Positions 8,387-17,879 of a stretch of 64,000 nt of DNA are shown piece after piece. Both the position numbers and the translations under genes were made by a program. Source of the DNA: Luteibacter sp. Sphag1AF (GTDB lineage Bacteria; Pseudomonadota; Gammaproteobacteria; Xanthomonadales; Rhodanobacteraceae); the NCBI RefSeq assembly GCF_014192715.1, contig NZ_JACHYH010000003.1, positions 62,001 through 126,000 on the forward strand. Reading direction: 5' to 3'. The stretch's first letter is position 1. Every line of letters begins with the position of its first letter. Under the pieces are notes generated by a model. That model searched no databases and had not been told where the DNA came from. It saw only the letters and a list, made by a program, of their open reading frames with translations.

Positions 8387-10534
8387 ATGACCAAGCAGTT
8401 TCTGAAGCCGCTCGCATTCGCGGTCGGCCTGGCGCTCACCGCCAGCGCATGCAGCAAGCACAACGACGCGGACTCCGCCGTCCCGGGTGGCAACCAGCCC
8501 GCCCCGAGCGCCACCGCTCCGGCAGCCGCCTCCACCGTTGCGGCTGCGAGCACCGCCGCCAAGGCCCCGACGTTCGACGTTGCCGACATCGACACCAGTA
8601 TTGATGCCTGCGGCGACTTCAACGGCTTCGTCAACTCCAAGTGGGTTGCCGCCAACCCGATCCCGGAAGACCGCACCCGTTGGGGAGCCTTCGACAAGCT
8701 GGCTGAAAACAGCCTCAACACCCAGCACGACATTGTCGATGAAATGAACAAGGGCGCCGACAACGCCAAGGCCGGCTCCATCGAGCAGAAGATCGGCCTG
8801 CTGTACCGCTCGGGCATGGACGAGGCTGCCATCGAGGCCGCCGGTGCCAACCCGATCAAGCCGGAACTGGACAAGATCGCCGCACTGAAAACCAGCGCCG
8901 ACGTGGTCGACTTCCTCGACTCCAGCTTTGCCGACGGCAACGGCTACGTGTTCGGCTTCGGCTCGGGCGCGGACTTCCAGAACGCCAAGATCCAGATCGG
9001 TTACGCGCAGCAGGACGGCCTCGGCCTCCCGACCCGCGACTACTACACCGACCCGAAGAATGCGGACATCCGCAAGTCCTACGTCGAATACATCGCCAAG
9101 ACCCTGACGCTCGCTGGCGTTCCGGAGGCCGATGCCAAGACCCAGGCTGACGAAGTGATGAAGTTTGAAACCGCGCTGGCAGCCTCGTCGCTGGCACCGG
9201 TTGAACTGCGCGCTCCGGAAAACCAGTACCACTTCGTGACCGTGGCTCAGGCCGACAAGATCACCCCGCACTTCAACTGGGAAAAGTTCTTCGCCGCCCA
9301 GAACGTGACGATCGACAAGGGCTTCTCGCTGTCGCAGCCGAAGTTCTTCACCCAGTTCGACAAGATGCTGGCGTCCACGCCCGTGTCGCAGTGGCAGGCG
9401 TATCTGCGCTTCCATGCCATCGACAGCTCGTCGCCGTACCTGTCCAAGGCTTTCCAGGACAACAAGTTCGACTTCTACGGCAAGACCCTCGCCGGTCAGC
9501 CGCAGCAGAAGCCGCGCTGGAAGCGCGTGCTCGGCACCGTCAACAGCAGCATGGGTGAAGCCCTCGGCCAGCTGTACGTGGCCCGCGTGTTCAAGCCCGA
9601 AGCCAAGCAGCGCGCCAACGAGCTGGTGGACAACGTCCGCAACGCGCTCAAGACGCGCATCGAAAACCTCGACTGGATGAGCCCGGAAACCAAGGAAAAG
9701 GCCATCGCGAAGTGGAACACCTTCCTGCCCAAGATCGGTTACCCCGACAAGTGGCGCGACTGGTCCGGCCTGGAGGTGAAGGGTGACAACTACTTCGGCA
9801 ACGTGCAGGCCGCGTTCAAGTTCAACTACCAGTACGACCTGGCCAAGATCGGCAAGCCGACCGACCGCCTGGACTGGGGCATGACCCCGCAGACCGTCAA
9901 CGCCTACTACAACCCGACCGACAACACGATCAACTTCCCGGCCGCGATCCTGCAGCCGCCGTTCTTCGATGCCAACGGTGACGATGCCATCAACTACGGT
10001 GGCATCGGTGCGGTCATCGGCCACGAAGCCAGCCACGGCTTCGACGACGAAGGCAGCCAGTTCGACGGCGAAGGCAACAACAAGAACTGGTGGACCAAGG
10101 CGGATCGCACCAAGTTTGACGAGCGCACCGCGCGTCTGGTCAACCAGTTCAACGAATACGCCCCGATCAAGGACAAGCCGGACCTCCACGTCAACGGCAA
10201 GCTCACCCTCGGCGAGAACATCGCTGACCTGGGTGGCCTGAACGTGGCGTACGACGCCCTGCAGGAAGCGCTCAAGAAGAACCCGAGCGAAGCCCAGGCC
10301 AAGATCGACGGTTACACCCAGGACCAGCGCTTCTTCCTGAACTGGGCCCGCGTGTGGCGCGGCAGCGTGCGTGAGAAGCAGGCCATCCTGTACCTCAACA
10401 CCGACCCGCACGCACCGGCCTCGCTGCGCGCCATCGGCGCACCGTCCAACATGGAAGCCTTTGCAACGGCGTTCCAGTGCAAGCCGGGCAGCAGCATGAT
10501 CCGCACCGGCGACAAGCAGGTGAAGATCTGGTAA
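8387..10534 (+). CDS. M13-family zinc endopeptidase (PepO/neprilysin-like) lipoprotein
   Basis: 715 residues with a good AGAGGG site before the ATG. The signal peptide ends in a lipobox (ALTASAC), so the protein is probably membrane-anchored, followed by an Ala/Ser/Pro linker to about residue 62. Catalytic motifs are all present: NAYYN for substrate binding, the zinc motif HEASH at His546-His550, and the third ligand Glu610 in GENIADLGG. The C-terminus has the usual CKPG. M13 enzymes cleave small peptides on the amino side of hydrophobic residues. A strong terminator follows. Confidence 0.95.
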   Translation: MTKQFLKPLAFAVGLALTASACSKHNDADSAVPGGNQPAPSATAPAAASTVAAASTAAKAPTFDVADIDTSIDACGDFNGFVNSKWVAANPIPEDRTRWGAFDKLAENSLNTQHDIVDEMNKGADNAKAGSIEQKIGLLYRSGMDEAAIEAAGANPIKPELDKIAALKTSADVVDFLDSSFADGNGYVFGFGSGADFQNAKIQIGYAQQDGLGLPTRDYYTDPKNADIRKSYVEYIAKTLTLAGVPEADAKTQADEVMKFETALAASSLAPVELRAPENQYHFVTVAQADKITPHFNWEKFFAAQNVTIDKGFSLSQPKFFTQFDKMLASTPVSQWQAYLRFHAIDSSSPYLSKAFQDNKFDFYGKTLAGQPQQKPRWKRVLGTVNSSMGEALGQLYVARVFKPEAKQRANELVDNVRNALKTRIENLDWMSPETKEKAIAKWNTFLPKIGYPDKWRDWSGLEVKGDNYFGNVQAAFKFNYQYDLAKIGKPTDRLDWGMTPQTVNAYYNPTDNTINFPAAILQPPFFDANGDDAINYGGIGAVIGHEASHGFDDEGSQFDGEGNNKNWWTKADRTKFDERTARLVNQFNEYAPIKDKPDLHVNGKLTLGENIADLGGLNVAYDALQEALKKNPSEAQAKIDGYTQDQRFFLNWARVWRGSVREKQAILYLNTDPHAPASLRAIGAPSNMEAFATAFQCKPGSSMIRTGDKQVKIW

Positions 10535-10538
10535 TCCC

Positions 10539-10589
10539 CATTCCCCACGGGGAATGAAAAACGCCACGCGAAAGCGTGGCGTTTTTTTT
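10539..10589 (+). terminator. Rho-independent terminator after the M13 peptidase gene
   Basis: A 7-bp palindrome (ATTCCCC-AC-GGGGAAT) is followed by a perfect 9-bp stem ACGCCACGC-GAAA-GCGTGGCGT at 10561-10582 and eight T residues. The second hairpin has a stable GAAA tetraloop. Confidence 0.93.
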
Positions 10590-10677
10590 GGCCTGCGCCT
10601 CGCGGCAATGCGCCTCGCTACAGCAACCCAAACACCCGCAAGAACCGGCCGTCATGCCGCAAAATCCCCATGCAACA

Positions 10678-10696
10678 GATTGCGAATCATTCTCAC
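10678..10696 (+). promoter_or_regulatory. Candidate Fur box upstream of the siderophore receptor gene
   Basis: The segment reads GATTGCGAATCATTCTCAC. Its right half (ATCATTCTC) matches eight of nine positions of the 3' half of the classic Fur consensus; the left half is weaker. A second site with the same core in the opposite orientation (AATGATTCGCAT) lies at 10803-10814, just before the gene start. Iron-responsive control would suit the receptor-PiuC cluster. No binding data are available. Confidence 0.55.
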
Positions 10697-10845
10697 TTAA
10701 TGTAACCTTCACGAAATACCCGCCCCCGGGCGGGCCTCAGGGTCACCCACATCTCCCCTGCTTCCGGCCTCACCGCCGGGACGATCACGTGCGGCCCGAA
10801 GAAATGATTCGCATGACCCGTTCTGAAATACATAAGGAAAGCCTG

Positions 10846-13122
10846 ATGTCTTCCAACGCGTTCGTTACATCGACGGCAGCCACGCCCCGCCGCCTCGTCG
10901 CCAGTGCGCTCGGCCTCGTTCTCGCTACCTCCGCCGCGCATGCCGCCGACGTGACCGAGCCGCAGCAGAAAACCGACAAGGATGCCAACGGTCAGAGCGC
11001 CGCCACGCTGGAAGGCGTCAAGGTCCAGTCCACCGTCGTCAACGCGACCTCGCCCAAGTTCACCGCCCCGCTGCTGGATACCCCGCGCGCCGTGACCGTG
11101 GTGCCGCAGATCGTGTTGCAGACCACCGCATCGACCACGCTGGCCGAAGCCCTGCGCACCGTGCCGGGCATCACCTTCGGTGCAGGCGAAGGCGGCAACG
11201 CCATCGGCGACCGTCCTTTCATCCGCGGCTTCGACGCAGGCTCGGACATCTTCATCGACGGCATCCGCGACACTGGCACTCAGAGCCGCGAAACCTTCGA
11301 CATCGAACAGATCGACGTCATCAAGGGCCCGTCGTCGGCCTATACCGGTCGCGGTTCCGCGGGCGGCAGCGTCAACATCGTGTCCAAGGCGCCCAAGGCT
11401 GCCAACTTCACCGACGTCAGCGTTGGCGTGGGCACCGACAACTACAAGCGCGGCACGTTTGACGGCAATTACATGCTGAACGACAACACCGCTGCCCGCC
11501 TGAACGTGATGGCGCACAAAAACGACGCTCCGGGCCGCGACGCCGTCAACGGCAAGCGCTTCGGCATCGCCCCGTCGATCACCTTCGGCCTGAAGACCGA
11601 CACGCGCGTCACGCTGGACTACTACCACCTCAACACCAATGAACTGCCCGACAGCGGCATTCCCATTGATGGCCCGTACACCACTGGGCCGTTCGCCGGC
11701 ACCGGTACCGGCCGCCCGGTCAACGTCAACCGCAACAACTACTACGGCCTGGTGAATCGCGACTTCCGCAAGACGAAGGCAGACATCGGCACCGTGCGTT
11801 TCGAGCACGACTTCGCCAACGAGTGGACGATCCGCAACACCTCCCGTTACGGCAAGACCTCCAACAACTACATCTGGTCGAACCCGGATGACAGCTCGGG
11901 CAACGTGCCGTACGGCTACGTGTACCGCTCGTCGAAGAACCGCATTGCCGACACCCGCACGGCGGTCAACCAGACCGACCTGACCGGCGAGTTCATGACC
12001 GGTTCGATCAAGCACAACTTCTCCACCGGCCTGGAATTCAGCCTTGAGAAGACGGCTGTGGACGGCTACAACGTGGTGCAGCCGCCCGGCCCGGGCATCG
12101 CTGGCCGCAACTGCCTCGCCAGCCCGCTGTTCCTCAGCGACTACGCCTGCACCTCGCTGTACAACCCGAACCCGAACGATCCGTGGCTCGGCACGTACAC
12201 CCGCCGCAACACGCCGACGCAGAACCGCACGTCCACCCGCTCGTTCTGGGCCTTTGACACCATCACGTTCAACGACCAGTGGCTGGCCAACCTCGGCGCG
12301 CGTTACGACGACTACCTGACCAAGGTGTACGTCCCCACCGCCGTCGCCAACGCACAGCACCTGCGCAACCAGTCCGACTTCTGGACCTGGCAGGCAGGCG
12401 TGGTGTTCAAGCCGGTGTCCAACGGCAGCATCTATGCCTCGTGGGGCACCTCGGCCAACCCGTCGGGCGTGTCCAACGGTGAAGGCATCGGCGACAACGC
12501 CAACCTGTCGGTGGCCACCCAGGATCTCGCTCCGCAGAAGAGCAAGAACCTCGAAGTGGGCACCAAGTGGGACGTGATGGACAACCGCCTGAGCCTGACG
12601 GCCGCCGTCTTCCAGTCCAAGATCACCAATGCCCGCGTGTCGATCGACGCCACCACCACCGCACTGGCCGGCACCAAGAAGGTCAACGGTATCGAAATCG
12701 GCGCCACCGGCAACATCACCGACAAGTGGATGGTGTTCGGCGGTTACACGCACCTTGATCCGAAGCTGACCGACAACGGCCCGCTGGCTGCCAACGCGGC
12801 ATACAACGGCAACCAGTTCCCGAACACGGCCAAGAACAGCGCCAGCCTGTGGACCACCTACGCCATCCTTCCGGAACTCACGGTCGGCGGCGGCGCGTTC
12901 TACATGGACAAGGTGTTTGGCAACGTGCAGAACACGAAGTACGTGCCCGGTTACACCCGCTTCGACCTGATGGCTTCCTGGCAGGTCAGCAAGGAGCTCA
13001 ACCTCCAGCTGAACGTGCAGAACCTGACGAACAAGACGTACTACGACAAGATCTTCACCACGCACTACGCCAGCATCGCTCCGGGTCGTTCGGCACTGAT
13101 TTCCGCCAACTTCCACTTCTGA
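10846..13122 (+). CDS. TonB-dependent siderophore receptor, PiuA/Fiu-like
   Basis: 758 residues from the ATG at 10846, which has an AAGGAAA site about 6 nt upstream; longer in-frame starts are unlikely. A signal peptide ends near SAAHAAD. The plug domain has DTPRAVTVVP, a start typical of the siderophore-receptor subfamily, and the signature VIKGPSSAYTGRGSAGGSV. The 22-strand barrel ends in aromatic SANFHF, as needed for assembly. It should take up ferric catecholate-type siderophores with energy from TonB-ExbB-ExbD. The next two genes encode a PiuC-type dioxygenase and a sel1 protein, the same order as the piu locus of Pseudomonas aeruginosa. Confidence 0.9.
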   Translation: MSSNAFVTSTAATPRRLVASALGLVLATSAAHAADVTEPQQKTDKDANGQSAATLEGVKVQSTVVNATSPKFTAPLLDTPRAVTVVPQIVLQTTASTTLAEALRTVPGITFGAGEGGNAIGDRPFIRGFDAGSDIFIDGIRDTGTQSRETFDIEQIDVIKGPSSAYTGRGSAGGSVNIVSKAPKAANFTDVSVGVGTDNYKRGTFDGNYMLNDNTAARLNVMAHKNDAPGRDAVNGKRFGIAPSITFGLKTDTRVTLDYYHLNTNELPDSGIPIDGPYTTGPFAGTGTGRPVNVNRNNYYGLVNRDFRKTKADIGTVRFEHDFANEWTIRNTSRYGKTSNNYIWSNPDDSSGNVPYGYVYRSSKNRIADTRTAVNQTDLTGEFMTGSIKHNFSTGLEFSLEKTAVDGYNVVQPPGPGIAGRNCLASPLFLSDYACTSLYNPNPNDPWLGTYTRRNTPTQNRTSTRSFWAFDTITFNDQWLANLGARYDDYLTKVYVPTAVANAQHLRNQSDFWTWQAGVVFKPVSNGSIYASWGTSANPSGVSNGEGIGDNANLSVATQDLAPQKSKNLEVGTKWDVMDNRLSLTAAVFQSKITNARVSIDATTTALAGTKKVNGIEIGATGNITDKWMVFGGYTHLDPKLTDNGPLAANAAYNGNQFPNTAKNSASLWTTYAILPELTVGGGAFYMDKVFGNVQNTKYVPGYTRFDLMASWQVSKELNLQLNVQNLTNKTYYDKIFTTHYASIAPGRSALISANFHF

Positions 13123-13130
13123 TGCATGAT

Positions 13131-13158
13131 GCGAACCCCGCCCTGTGGCGGGGTTCGC
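13131..13158 (+). terminator. Intergenic hairpin between receptor and piuC genes
   Basis: A perfect 12-bp stem GCGAACCCCGCC / GGCGGGGTTCGC with a CTGT loop sits 8 nt after the receptor stop codon. Only a weak T-containing stretch follows (TCATTTGC), so it may act as a partial terminator or an mRNA-stabilising 3' end that lowers expression of the downstream genes. Confidence 0.6.
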
Positions 13159-13176
13159 TCATTTGCAGGGCCCATC

Positions 13177-13863
13177 ATGCTGTTGCACATTCCCGATGTC
13201 CTGACCGCCGACGAAGTCACCGCAGTCCGCCGTCACCTCGATCACGCCGACTGGGCGGATGGCCGCATCACGGCTGGTTACCAGTCCGCGGCCGCGAAAG
13301 ACAACGCGCAGCTTCCGGAAAATGATCCGGTCGCCATCGAGATGGGAAACGTTGTTCTTCAGGCGCTTTCGGCCAACACCACATTTTTTGCGGCCGCGCT
13401 GCCCAGGCGCATTTATCCGCCACTCTTCAATCGCTACGGCGGTGGCCAGTCATTCGGCTTCCACGTAGACAACGCCGTGCGCTACGACCGCCGGGTCTCA
13501 CCCCCCGAAGCCGTGCGCACCGATCTTTCCGCCACGCTGTTTCTCGCAGATCCTGAGTCCTACGACGGCGGTGAGTTGGTCATCGAAGACACCTTCGGCA
13601 CCCATTCGGTGAAGCTGCCGGCGGGGCACATGGTGCTTTACCCGGGCAGCAGCCTGCACAAGGTCCTGCAGGTCACGCGCGGTGCGCGCGTCGCCTCGTT
13701 TTTCTGGATTCAGAGCATGGTGCGCGACGACGCGCAACGCCGGCTGCTGTTTGATCTGGACGTGTCGATTCAGACCCTGACCGCGTCCAGCGCCGACGAA
13801 AATGCCCTGCTGCAACTGACCGGCGTGTATCACAACCTCCTGCGCCAGTGGGCCGAGACGTGA
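13177..13863 (+). CDS. piuC: PKHD-type Fe(II)/2-oxoglutarate dioxygenase
   Basis: 228 residues from the ATG at 13177 ([14 protein letters not shown], the usual start of the family). The iron ligands are His96 and Asp98 in GFHVDNAV and His161 in SSLHKV; Arg171 (RGARVASFF) probably binds 2-oxoglutarate. PiuC/YbiX proteins are found beside catecholate siderophore receptors and are iron-regulated, but their exact substrate is not established. The stop codon overlaps the next start by one base (TGATG), so the two are translationally linked. Confidence 0.9.
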   Translation: MLLHIPDVLTADEVTAVRRHLDHADWADGRITAGYQSAAAKDNAQLPENDPVAIEMGNVVLQALSANTTFFAAALPRRIYPPLFNRYGGGQSFGFHVDNAVRYDRRVSPPEAVRTDLSATLFLADPESYDGGELVIEDTFGTHSVKLPAGHMVLYPGSSLHKVLQVTRGARVASFFWIQSMVRDDAQRRLLFDLDVSIQTLTASSADENALLQLTGVYHNLLRQWAET

Positions 13864-14555
13864 TGGCATTCGACCCGGCTGAACTCAAAGCCTGCTTCGA
13901 GGCATCCGACGAGCAGGCGCGGGCATACGTTACCGAACACGCCCGCACCGGCGACGTCACGGCGCAGACCGTGCTCGGCCAGATGTGCCTCGATGGCACC
14001 GGTGGCGCCGTAGCGCCGACCGAAGGTCTCTACTGGTTCCAGCAGGCCGCGCACCAGCATTCGCCGATGGCCATGAACATGGTGGGCCGCTGCTACGAAA
14101 ACGGCTGGGGCGCACCCATCGACTACGAACTGGCCGCCGTCTGGTTCCGCCGGGCCGCCGAAGCGAACCTCGACTGGGGCGTATACAACTACGCCCACCT
14201 GCTGGCCAACGGCCGCGGCATGCCTCAGGACCGCGCCGCCGCCTTCACGTGGTTCGGCCGCGCCGCCGCCATGGGCCACGCCCGCACCAAGAATTTTCTG
14301 GCCCAGTACCACGAGAACGGCTGGGAAACGCCGGTCGATCCGGACAAGGCACGTGAGCTTTATCGCCAATCGGCCGAAGCCGGGGACTACCGCGGCGAAT
14401 GCAGCTGGGCCTCCGTCCTGGCGGGCGAAGGACGCCTCAATGAGGCGGAAACCTTCCTGAAGCGCGCCATCGCCAAGGCACCGCCCCACTTCCTGGAAGC
14501 TCTGGCCGACACACTGGCTCGATCGCCTCACGAGCGGTTTCGAAAACTCCTGTAA
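13863..14555 (+). CDS. Sel1-repeat protein linked to piuC
   Basis: 230 residues. Several Sel1 repeats of about 36 residues are visible, for example AQTVLGQMCLDGTGGAVAPTEGLYWFQQAA, shown here only by its parts: AMNMVGRCYENGWG, GVYNYAHLLANGRG and ARTKNFLAQYHENGW. These pack as alpha-alpha hairpins and serve in protein-protein contacts. No signal peptide is seen, so a cytoplasmic location is likely. A sel1 gene after piuC is a conserved arrangement in pseudomonads. The function in iron uptake is unknown. Confidence 0.85.
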   Translation: MAFDPAELKACFEASDEQARAYVTEHARTGDVTAQTVLGQMCLDGTGGAVAPTEGLYWFQQAAHQHSPMAMNMVGRCYENGWGAPIDYELAAVWFRRAAEANLDWGVYNYAHLLANGRGMPQDRAAAFTWFGRAAAMGHARTKNFLAQYHENGWETPVDPDKARELYRQSAEAGDYRGECSWASVLAGEGRLNEAETFLKRAIAKAPPHFLEALADTLARSPHERFRKLL

Positions 14556-14625
14556 GTCAACGGTAGGCATGGGCGGCCCCAGGGCGGATAATTCCCGACC
14601 CCTGCCTGCATGACTGCCCTACCTG

Positions 14626-17466
14626 ATGTTCCAACCCGGACAACGCTGGATCTCCACCGCCGAACCTGAGCTGGGTCTCGGCACCGTATTGCGCGTCGAA
14701 GGACGCGGCGTACAGGTTCTTTTCGCCAAAGCTGGCGTACTTCGCCCCTATGCCACCGAAAGTGCCCCGCTGGTGCGCGCCGAGTTCCGCGCCGGCCAGC
14801 GCGTGGCTGGCAAGGGCATCGCCTTCCTGGTCGAACGCGTGGAAGAACGCGAAGGATTGTTCGTGTATCGCGGTGAAGGCCGCGAACTGGAAGAAGGCCA
14901 GCTGGACGACGAGCAGAGCGTGTCCCAGGCCGACGACCGCCTGGTAGGCGGCCGCACCGACCCGGCCGACCGTTTCGACCTGCGTCTGGAAGCCCTCCAG
15001 CGCCGCGCCCAGGCCCGGCGCTCGCCCACATGGGGCCTGGAATCGGCCCGCATCGGGCTGGTGCCACACCAGCTGCGCGTCGCCGGTATCGCCTCGGCCC
15101 GCCGCCCGCCACGCGTGCTGCTGGCCGATGAAGTGGGCCTGGGCAAGACCATCGAAGCGGGCATGATCCTGGCCCGCCAGCTGGCCGCCGGCCGCGCCAA
15201 CCGCGTGCTGCTGTTGCTGCCCGAAACGCTGGTCTACCAGTGGTTCGTGGAGCTGCTGCGCCGATTCAACCTCAGTTTCTCGATCTTCGACGAAGAGCGC
15301 TGCGAGGCCATCGAACAGGCTTCCGACGGCCGCAACCCGTTTGAGGACGAACAGCTCGTCATCGCCGACTTCGCCTTCCTCAGCCAGTCGCCCAAGCGCG
15401 CCCGCCAGCTGGTGGATGCCGGCTGGGACCTCCTGGTGGTGGACGAAGCCCATCACCTTGAGTGGAGCCCCGAAGCTGCCAGCCCACGTTATGCGCTGGT
15501 GGAAGAGCTGGCTGCCGCCACGCCGGGCGTGATCCTGCTGACCGCCACGCCCGAACAGCTTGGCCGCGCGGGCCACTTTGCCCGCCTGCGCCTGCTTGAT
15601 CCGCAGCGCTACGGTGACCTGGACACCTACCTGGCGGAGGCCGATTCGTTCGGCGAGCTGTCGGACGTGGCCAGCGTGCTCTCCGAGGGCGGCGCCCTCA
15701 CGGCGGATCAGCGCACCGCGCTGACGCGCCGTTTCACGGGCGACCGGGAAATGATCGCCCTGCTCAACAAGGCCGAAGACCCGAAGATCGCGCGCGACCT
15801 GCTCGCTGCACTGATCGACCGTCACGGCACCGGCCGCGCCATGTTCCGCAACCGTCGCGCAGGCATCGGCGGGTTCCCGCGCCGCGTGCCCGACATCATC
15901 CTGCTCGACCCGCTGGACCTCGATCCGGCGCGTCGCGACACGATGCTTGCCGAGTTCCGCGCCGACTGCCAGCAGCCGCCCGCGCTCATCGAGCCGGACT
16001 ACGCGGACGATCCGCGCCTGGAGGCGCTGATCAATCTGCTGGACGAGCACCCGGCTGACAAATTCCTGCTTATCTGCCGCACGCAGGCCAAGGTCCTTGC
16101 CATCGAAGAAGCCCTGCGCACGCGCAGTGGCGTGGGCGTGGCCCGCTTCCATGAAGGCCTGGGCATCGTGCAGCGCGACCGCAACGCCGCTTTCTTCGCA
16201 CAACCTGATGGTGCACGCCTGCTGCTGTGTTCGGAGATCGGCTCCGAAGGCCGCAACTTCCAGTTTGCGCATCGCCTCATCATGTGGGACATGCCGCTCG
16301 ACCCGGATCTGGTGGAGCAGCGCATCGGTCGCCTGGACCGCATTGGCCAGAAGCACGACATCGTGATCCACGTGCCCGTGATCGACCAGAGCGCACAGCA
16401 CGTGCTTGCCCGCTGGTTTGACGAAGGCCTGGACGCGTTCCGCCACAGCCCGGCAGATGGACGCGAACTGCTGCGCCGGTTCGGCCCGCTGCTGGCGAAT
16501 CTCGCTGACGAACACGCACGCGGCGACGACGACCGCGATCAGGAACTGGACGCCCTCATCGCCGAGACGCGCGCCGCTCACGAAGAGCTTTCTGCACTGA
16601 TTCACGCAGGCCGCGATCATCTGCTGGAACTGGCCGCCACGCGTGATCCGCACGCTGACGACCTGACCCGCGCCTTTGCCGTGGACGACGTAGACCCGGG
16701 CCGTGATGCCTTCCTCCAGCGCCTGTTCGAGAACTACGGCGTGCACGCCGAAGAACTCGCACGCGACATCGTGCTGCTTGATCCGCAATACCTGTCCACC
16801 GATGGCCTGGAAGGTTTTGGCGACGGCCCCGTGTCGGTCACGTTCTCGCGTGACGTTGCGCTGTCGCGTGAAGACCTGCCGTTGCTGCGCATGGACCATC
16901 CGATGGTGCATGCCGCCGTTGATCTGCTGGTCTCCAGCGAACAGGGCAACGCCGCCTTCATGGTGGACGACACCCTGCCCGTGCGCACGGCGCTGCTTCA
17001 GGCCGTGTTCGTGCTGGAATGCGTGGCGGATCGCACGCTGGACGCCGAGCGCTTCATCCCGCCGACGCCGATGGTGGTCTCCGTGGACACGCGCCTGACC
17101 GAGCGCGCCCACTTCGTTCCCAGCGAAGTCGCCATGCGCCGCGCCCCGGATCGCAACATCGAAGTCGCCCGCTACCGGAAATTCCTTTCCAAGCTGGTGC
17201 CGCCGATGCTGGAACGCGCCGAAGATCTCGCCGATGCGCGTGGCGAAGTGCTGAAATACGAAGCCATCGAAGCGGCTCAGCTGGAAATGGATGCCGAGTA
17301 CTCGCGCCTCATCGCGCTGCGCGCGGTGAACCCGTCGATCTCGGAAGCCGAAGTTACCCGTGTGGCCGCCGAGCGCGCTGCCATTCTGGCGGCACTTCCC
17401 GAAGCACGCATGCGTCTTGATGCCGTGCGCTTCGTGGTCAGCCCGGACTTCCTCGCCCTGAGGTAA
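14626..17466 (+). CDS. rapA: RNA polymerase-associated SWI2/SNF2 ATPase RapA
   Basis: 946 residues, close to the 968 of E. coli RapA. The N-terminus MFQPGQRWISTAEPELGLG is diagnostic (tandem Tudor-like domains). The helicase core has Walker A in LADEVGLGKTIEAGM, the DEAH box in VVDEAHHLEW, LTATPEQ (motif III) and a C-terminal lobe with EGRNFQFAHRLIMWD and QRIGRLDRIGQ. RapA binds RNA polymerase and promotes recycling after transcription, especially at high salt. It has its own gap on both sides and ends with a dyad at 17474-17500. Confidence 0.95.
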   Translation: MFQPGQRWISTAEPELGLGTVLRVEGRGVQVLFAKAGVLRPYATESAPLVRAEFRAGQRVAGKGIAFLVERVEEREGLFVYRGEGRELEEGQLDDEQSVSQADDRLVGGRTDPADRFDLRLEALQRRAQARRSPTWGLESARIGLVPHQLRVAGIASARRPPRVLLADEVGLGKTIEAGMILARQLAAGRANRVLLLLPETLVYQWFVELLRRFNLSFSIFDEERCEAIEQASDGRNPFEDEQLVIADFAFLSQSPKRARQLVDAGWDLLVVDEAHHLEWSPEAASPRYALVEELAAATPGVILLTATPEQLGRAGHFARLRLLDPQRYGDLDTYLAEADSFGELSDVASVLSEGGALTADQRTALTRRFTGDREMIALLNKAEDPKIARDLLAALIDRHGTGRAMFRNRRAGIGGFPRRVPDIILLDPLDLDPARRDTMLAEFRADCQQPPALIEPDYADDPRLEALINLLDEHPADKFLLICRTQAKVLAIEEALRTRSGVGVARFHEGLGIVQRDRNAAFFAQPDGARLLLCSEIGSEGRNFQFAHRLIMWDMPLDPDLVEQRIGRLDRIGQKHDIVIHVPVIDQSAQHVLARWFDEGLDAFRHSPADGRELLRRFGPLLANLADEHARGDDDRDQELDALIAETRAAHEELSALIHAGRDHLLELAATRDPHADDLTRAFAVDDVDPGRDAFLQRLFENYGVHAEELARDIVLLDPQYLSTDGLEGFGDGPVSVTFSRDVALSREDLPLLRMDHPMVHAAVDLLVSSEQGNAAFMVDDTLPVRTALLQAVFVLECVADRTLDAERFIPPTPMVVSVDTRLTERAHFVPSEVAMRRAPDRNIEVARYRKFLSKLVPPMLERAEDLADARGEVLKYEAIEAAQLEMDAEYSRLIALRAVNPSISEAEVTRVAAERAAILAALPEARMRLDAVRFVVSPDFLALR

Positions 17467-17473
17467 GTGATGT

Positions 17474-17500
17474 CCCAGCCGCAGTCATGCTGCGGCTGGG
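17474..17500 (+). terminator. Dyad after rapA
   Basis: An 11-bp perfect stem CCCAGCCGCAG / CTGCGGCTGGG with a 5-nt loop lies 8 nt after the rapA stop. There is no T run, so termination would be weak or Rho-assisted. Confidence 0.5.
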
Positions 17501-17718
17501 TCGCGAACACACCATGCAAAATGATTCGGCCAGCATCCGAGGCCGAAGCATCACAGTGGGAGCGATCCTCTGAGCGATGGATGTCCGTCGCACTATCAAA
17601 TAATTCCGATGACTTTTTCGGAATAATCGGATAGTTCCGCCTTGCGTGAATCGGGATGCTCTTCGCGTCGCCGACTTCTTCGGCGACCGGGCGTAGAAAC
17701 CCGATTCAAAAAACGTCG

Positions 17719-17855
17719 CACAGGCGGTTCGCCGCCTGTGTCTTATGCACTCGCCTTATGGCGGACGTGTCGGGCAGGCTCGCGCCTGGCCGGGTTTTGG
17801 CGATTTTTGACCGGTTTTCTACCCCGACACGTCCGCCACCCTGCGAAGCAGGGCG
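17719..17855 (+). ncRNA. Candidate structured leader RNA upstream of a broken small gene
   Basis: Three dyads lie close together: a perfect 9-bp stem CACAGGCGG-TTCG-CCGCCTGTG (17719-17740), a perfect 15-bp inverted repeat GGCGGACGTGTCGGG (17760-17774) with CCCGACACGTCCGCC (17823-17837), enclosing a 48-nt G/T-rich stretch, and a small CCCTG-CGAAG-CAGGG hairpin at about 17840-17855. No gene is recognisable between 17501 and 17880, apart from an imperfect ATTCCGA/TCGGAAT dyad near 17604-17625. The structure may be an RNA leader or a repeat-family remnant. I cannot assign it to a known class. Confidence 0.4.
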
Positions 17856-17879
17856 CGGACCTCCGGCCAGGGAACCACC

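Noticed and set aside
8327-10567. A 746-codon open frame on the minus strand opposite the M13 peptidase gene
   Set aside because: It is a mirror of strong codon bias in a GC-rich gene; the product has no domain and the plus-strand gene has all catalytic motifs. The same holds for long antisense frames at 6623-8281, 10693-13116 and 14557-17112.
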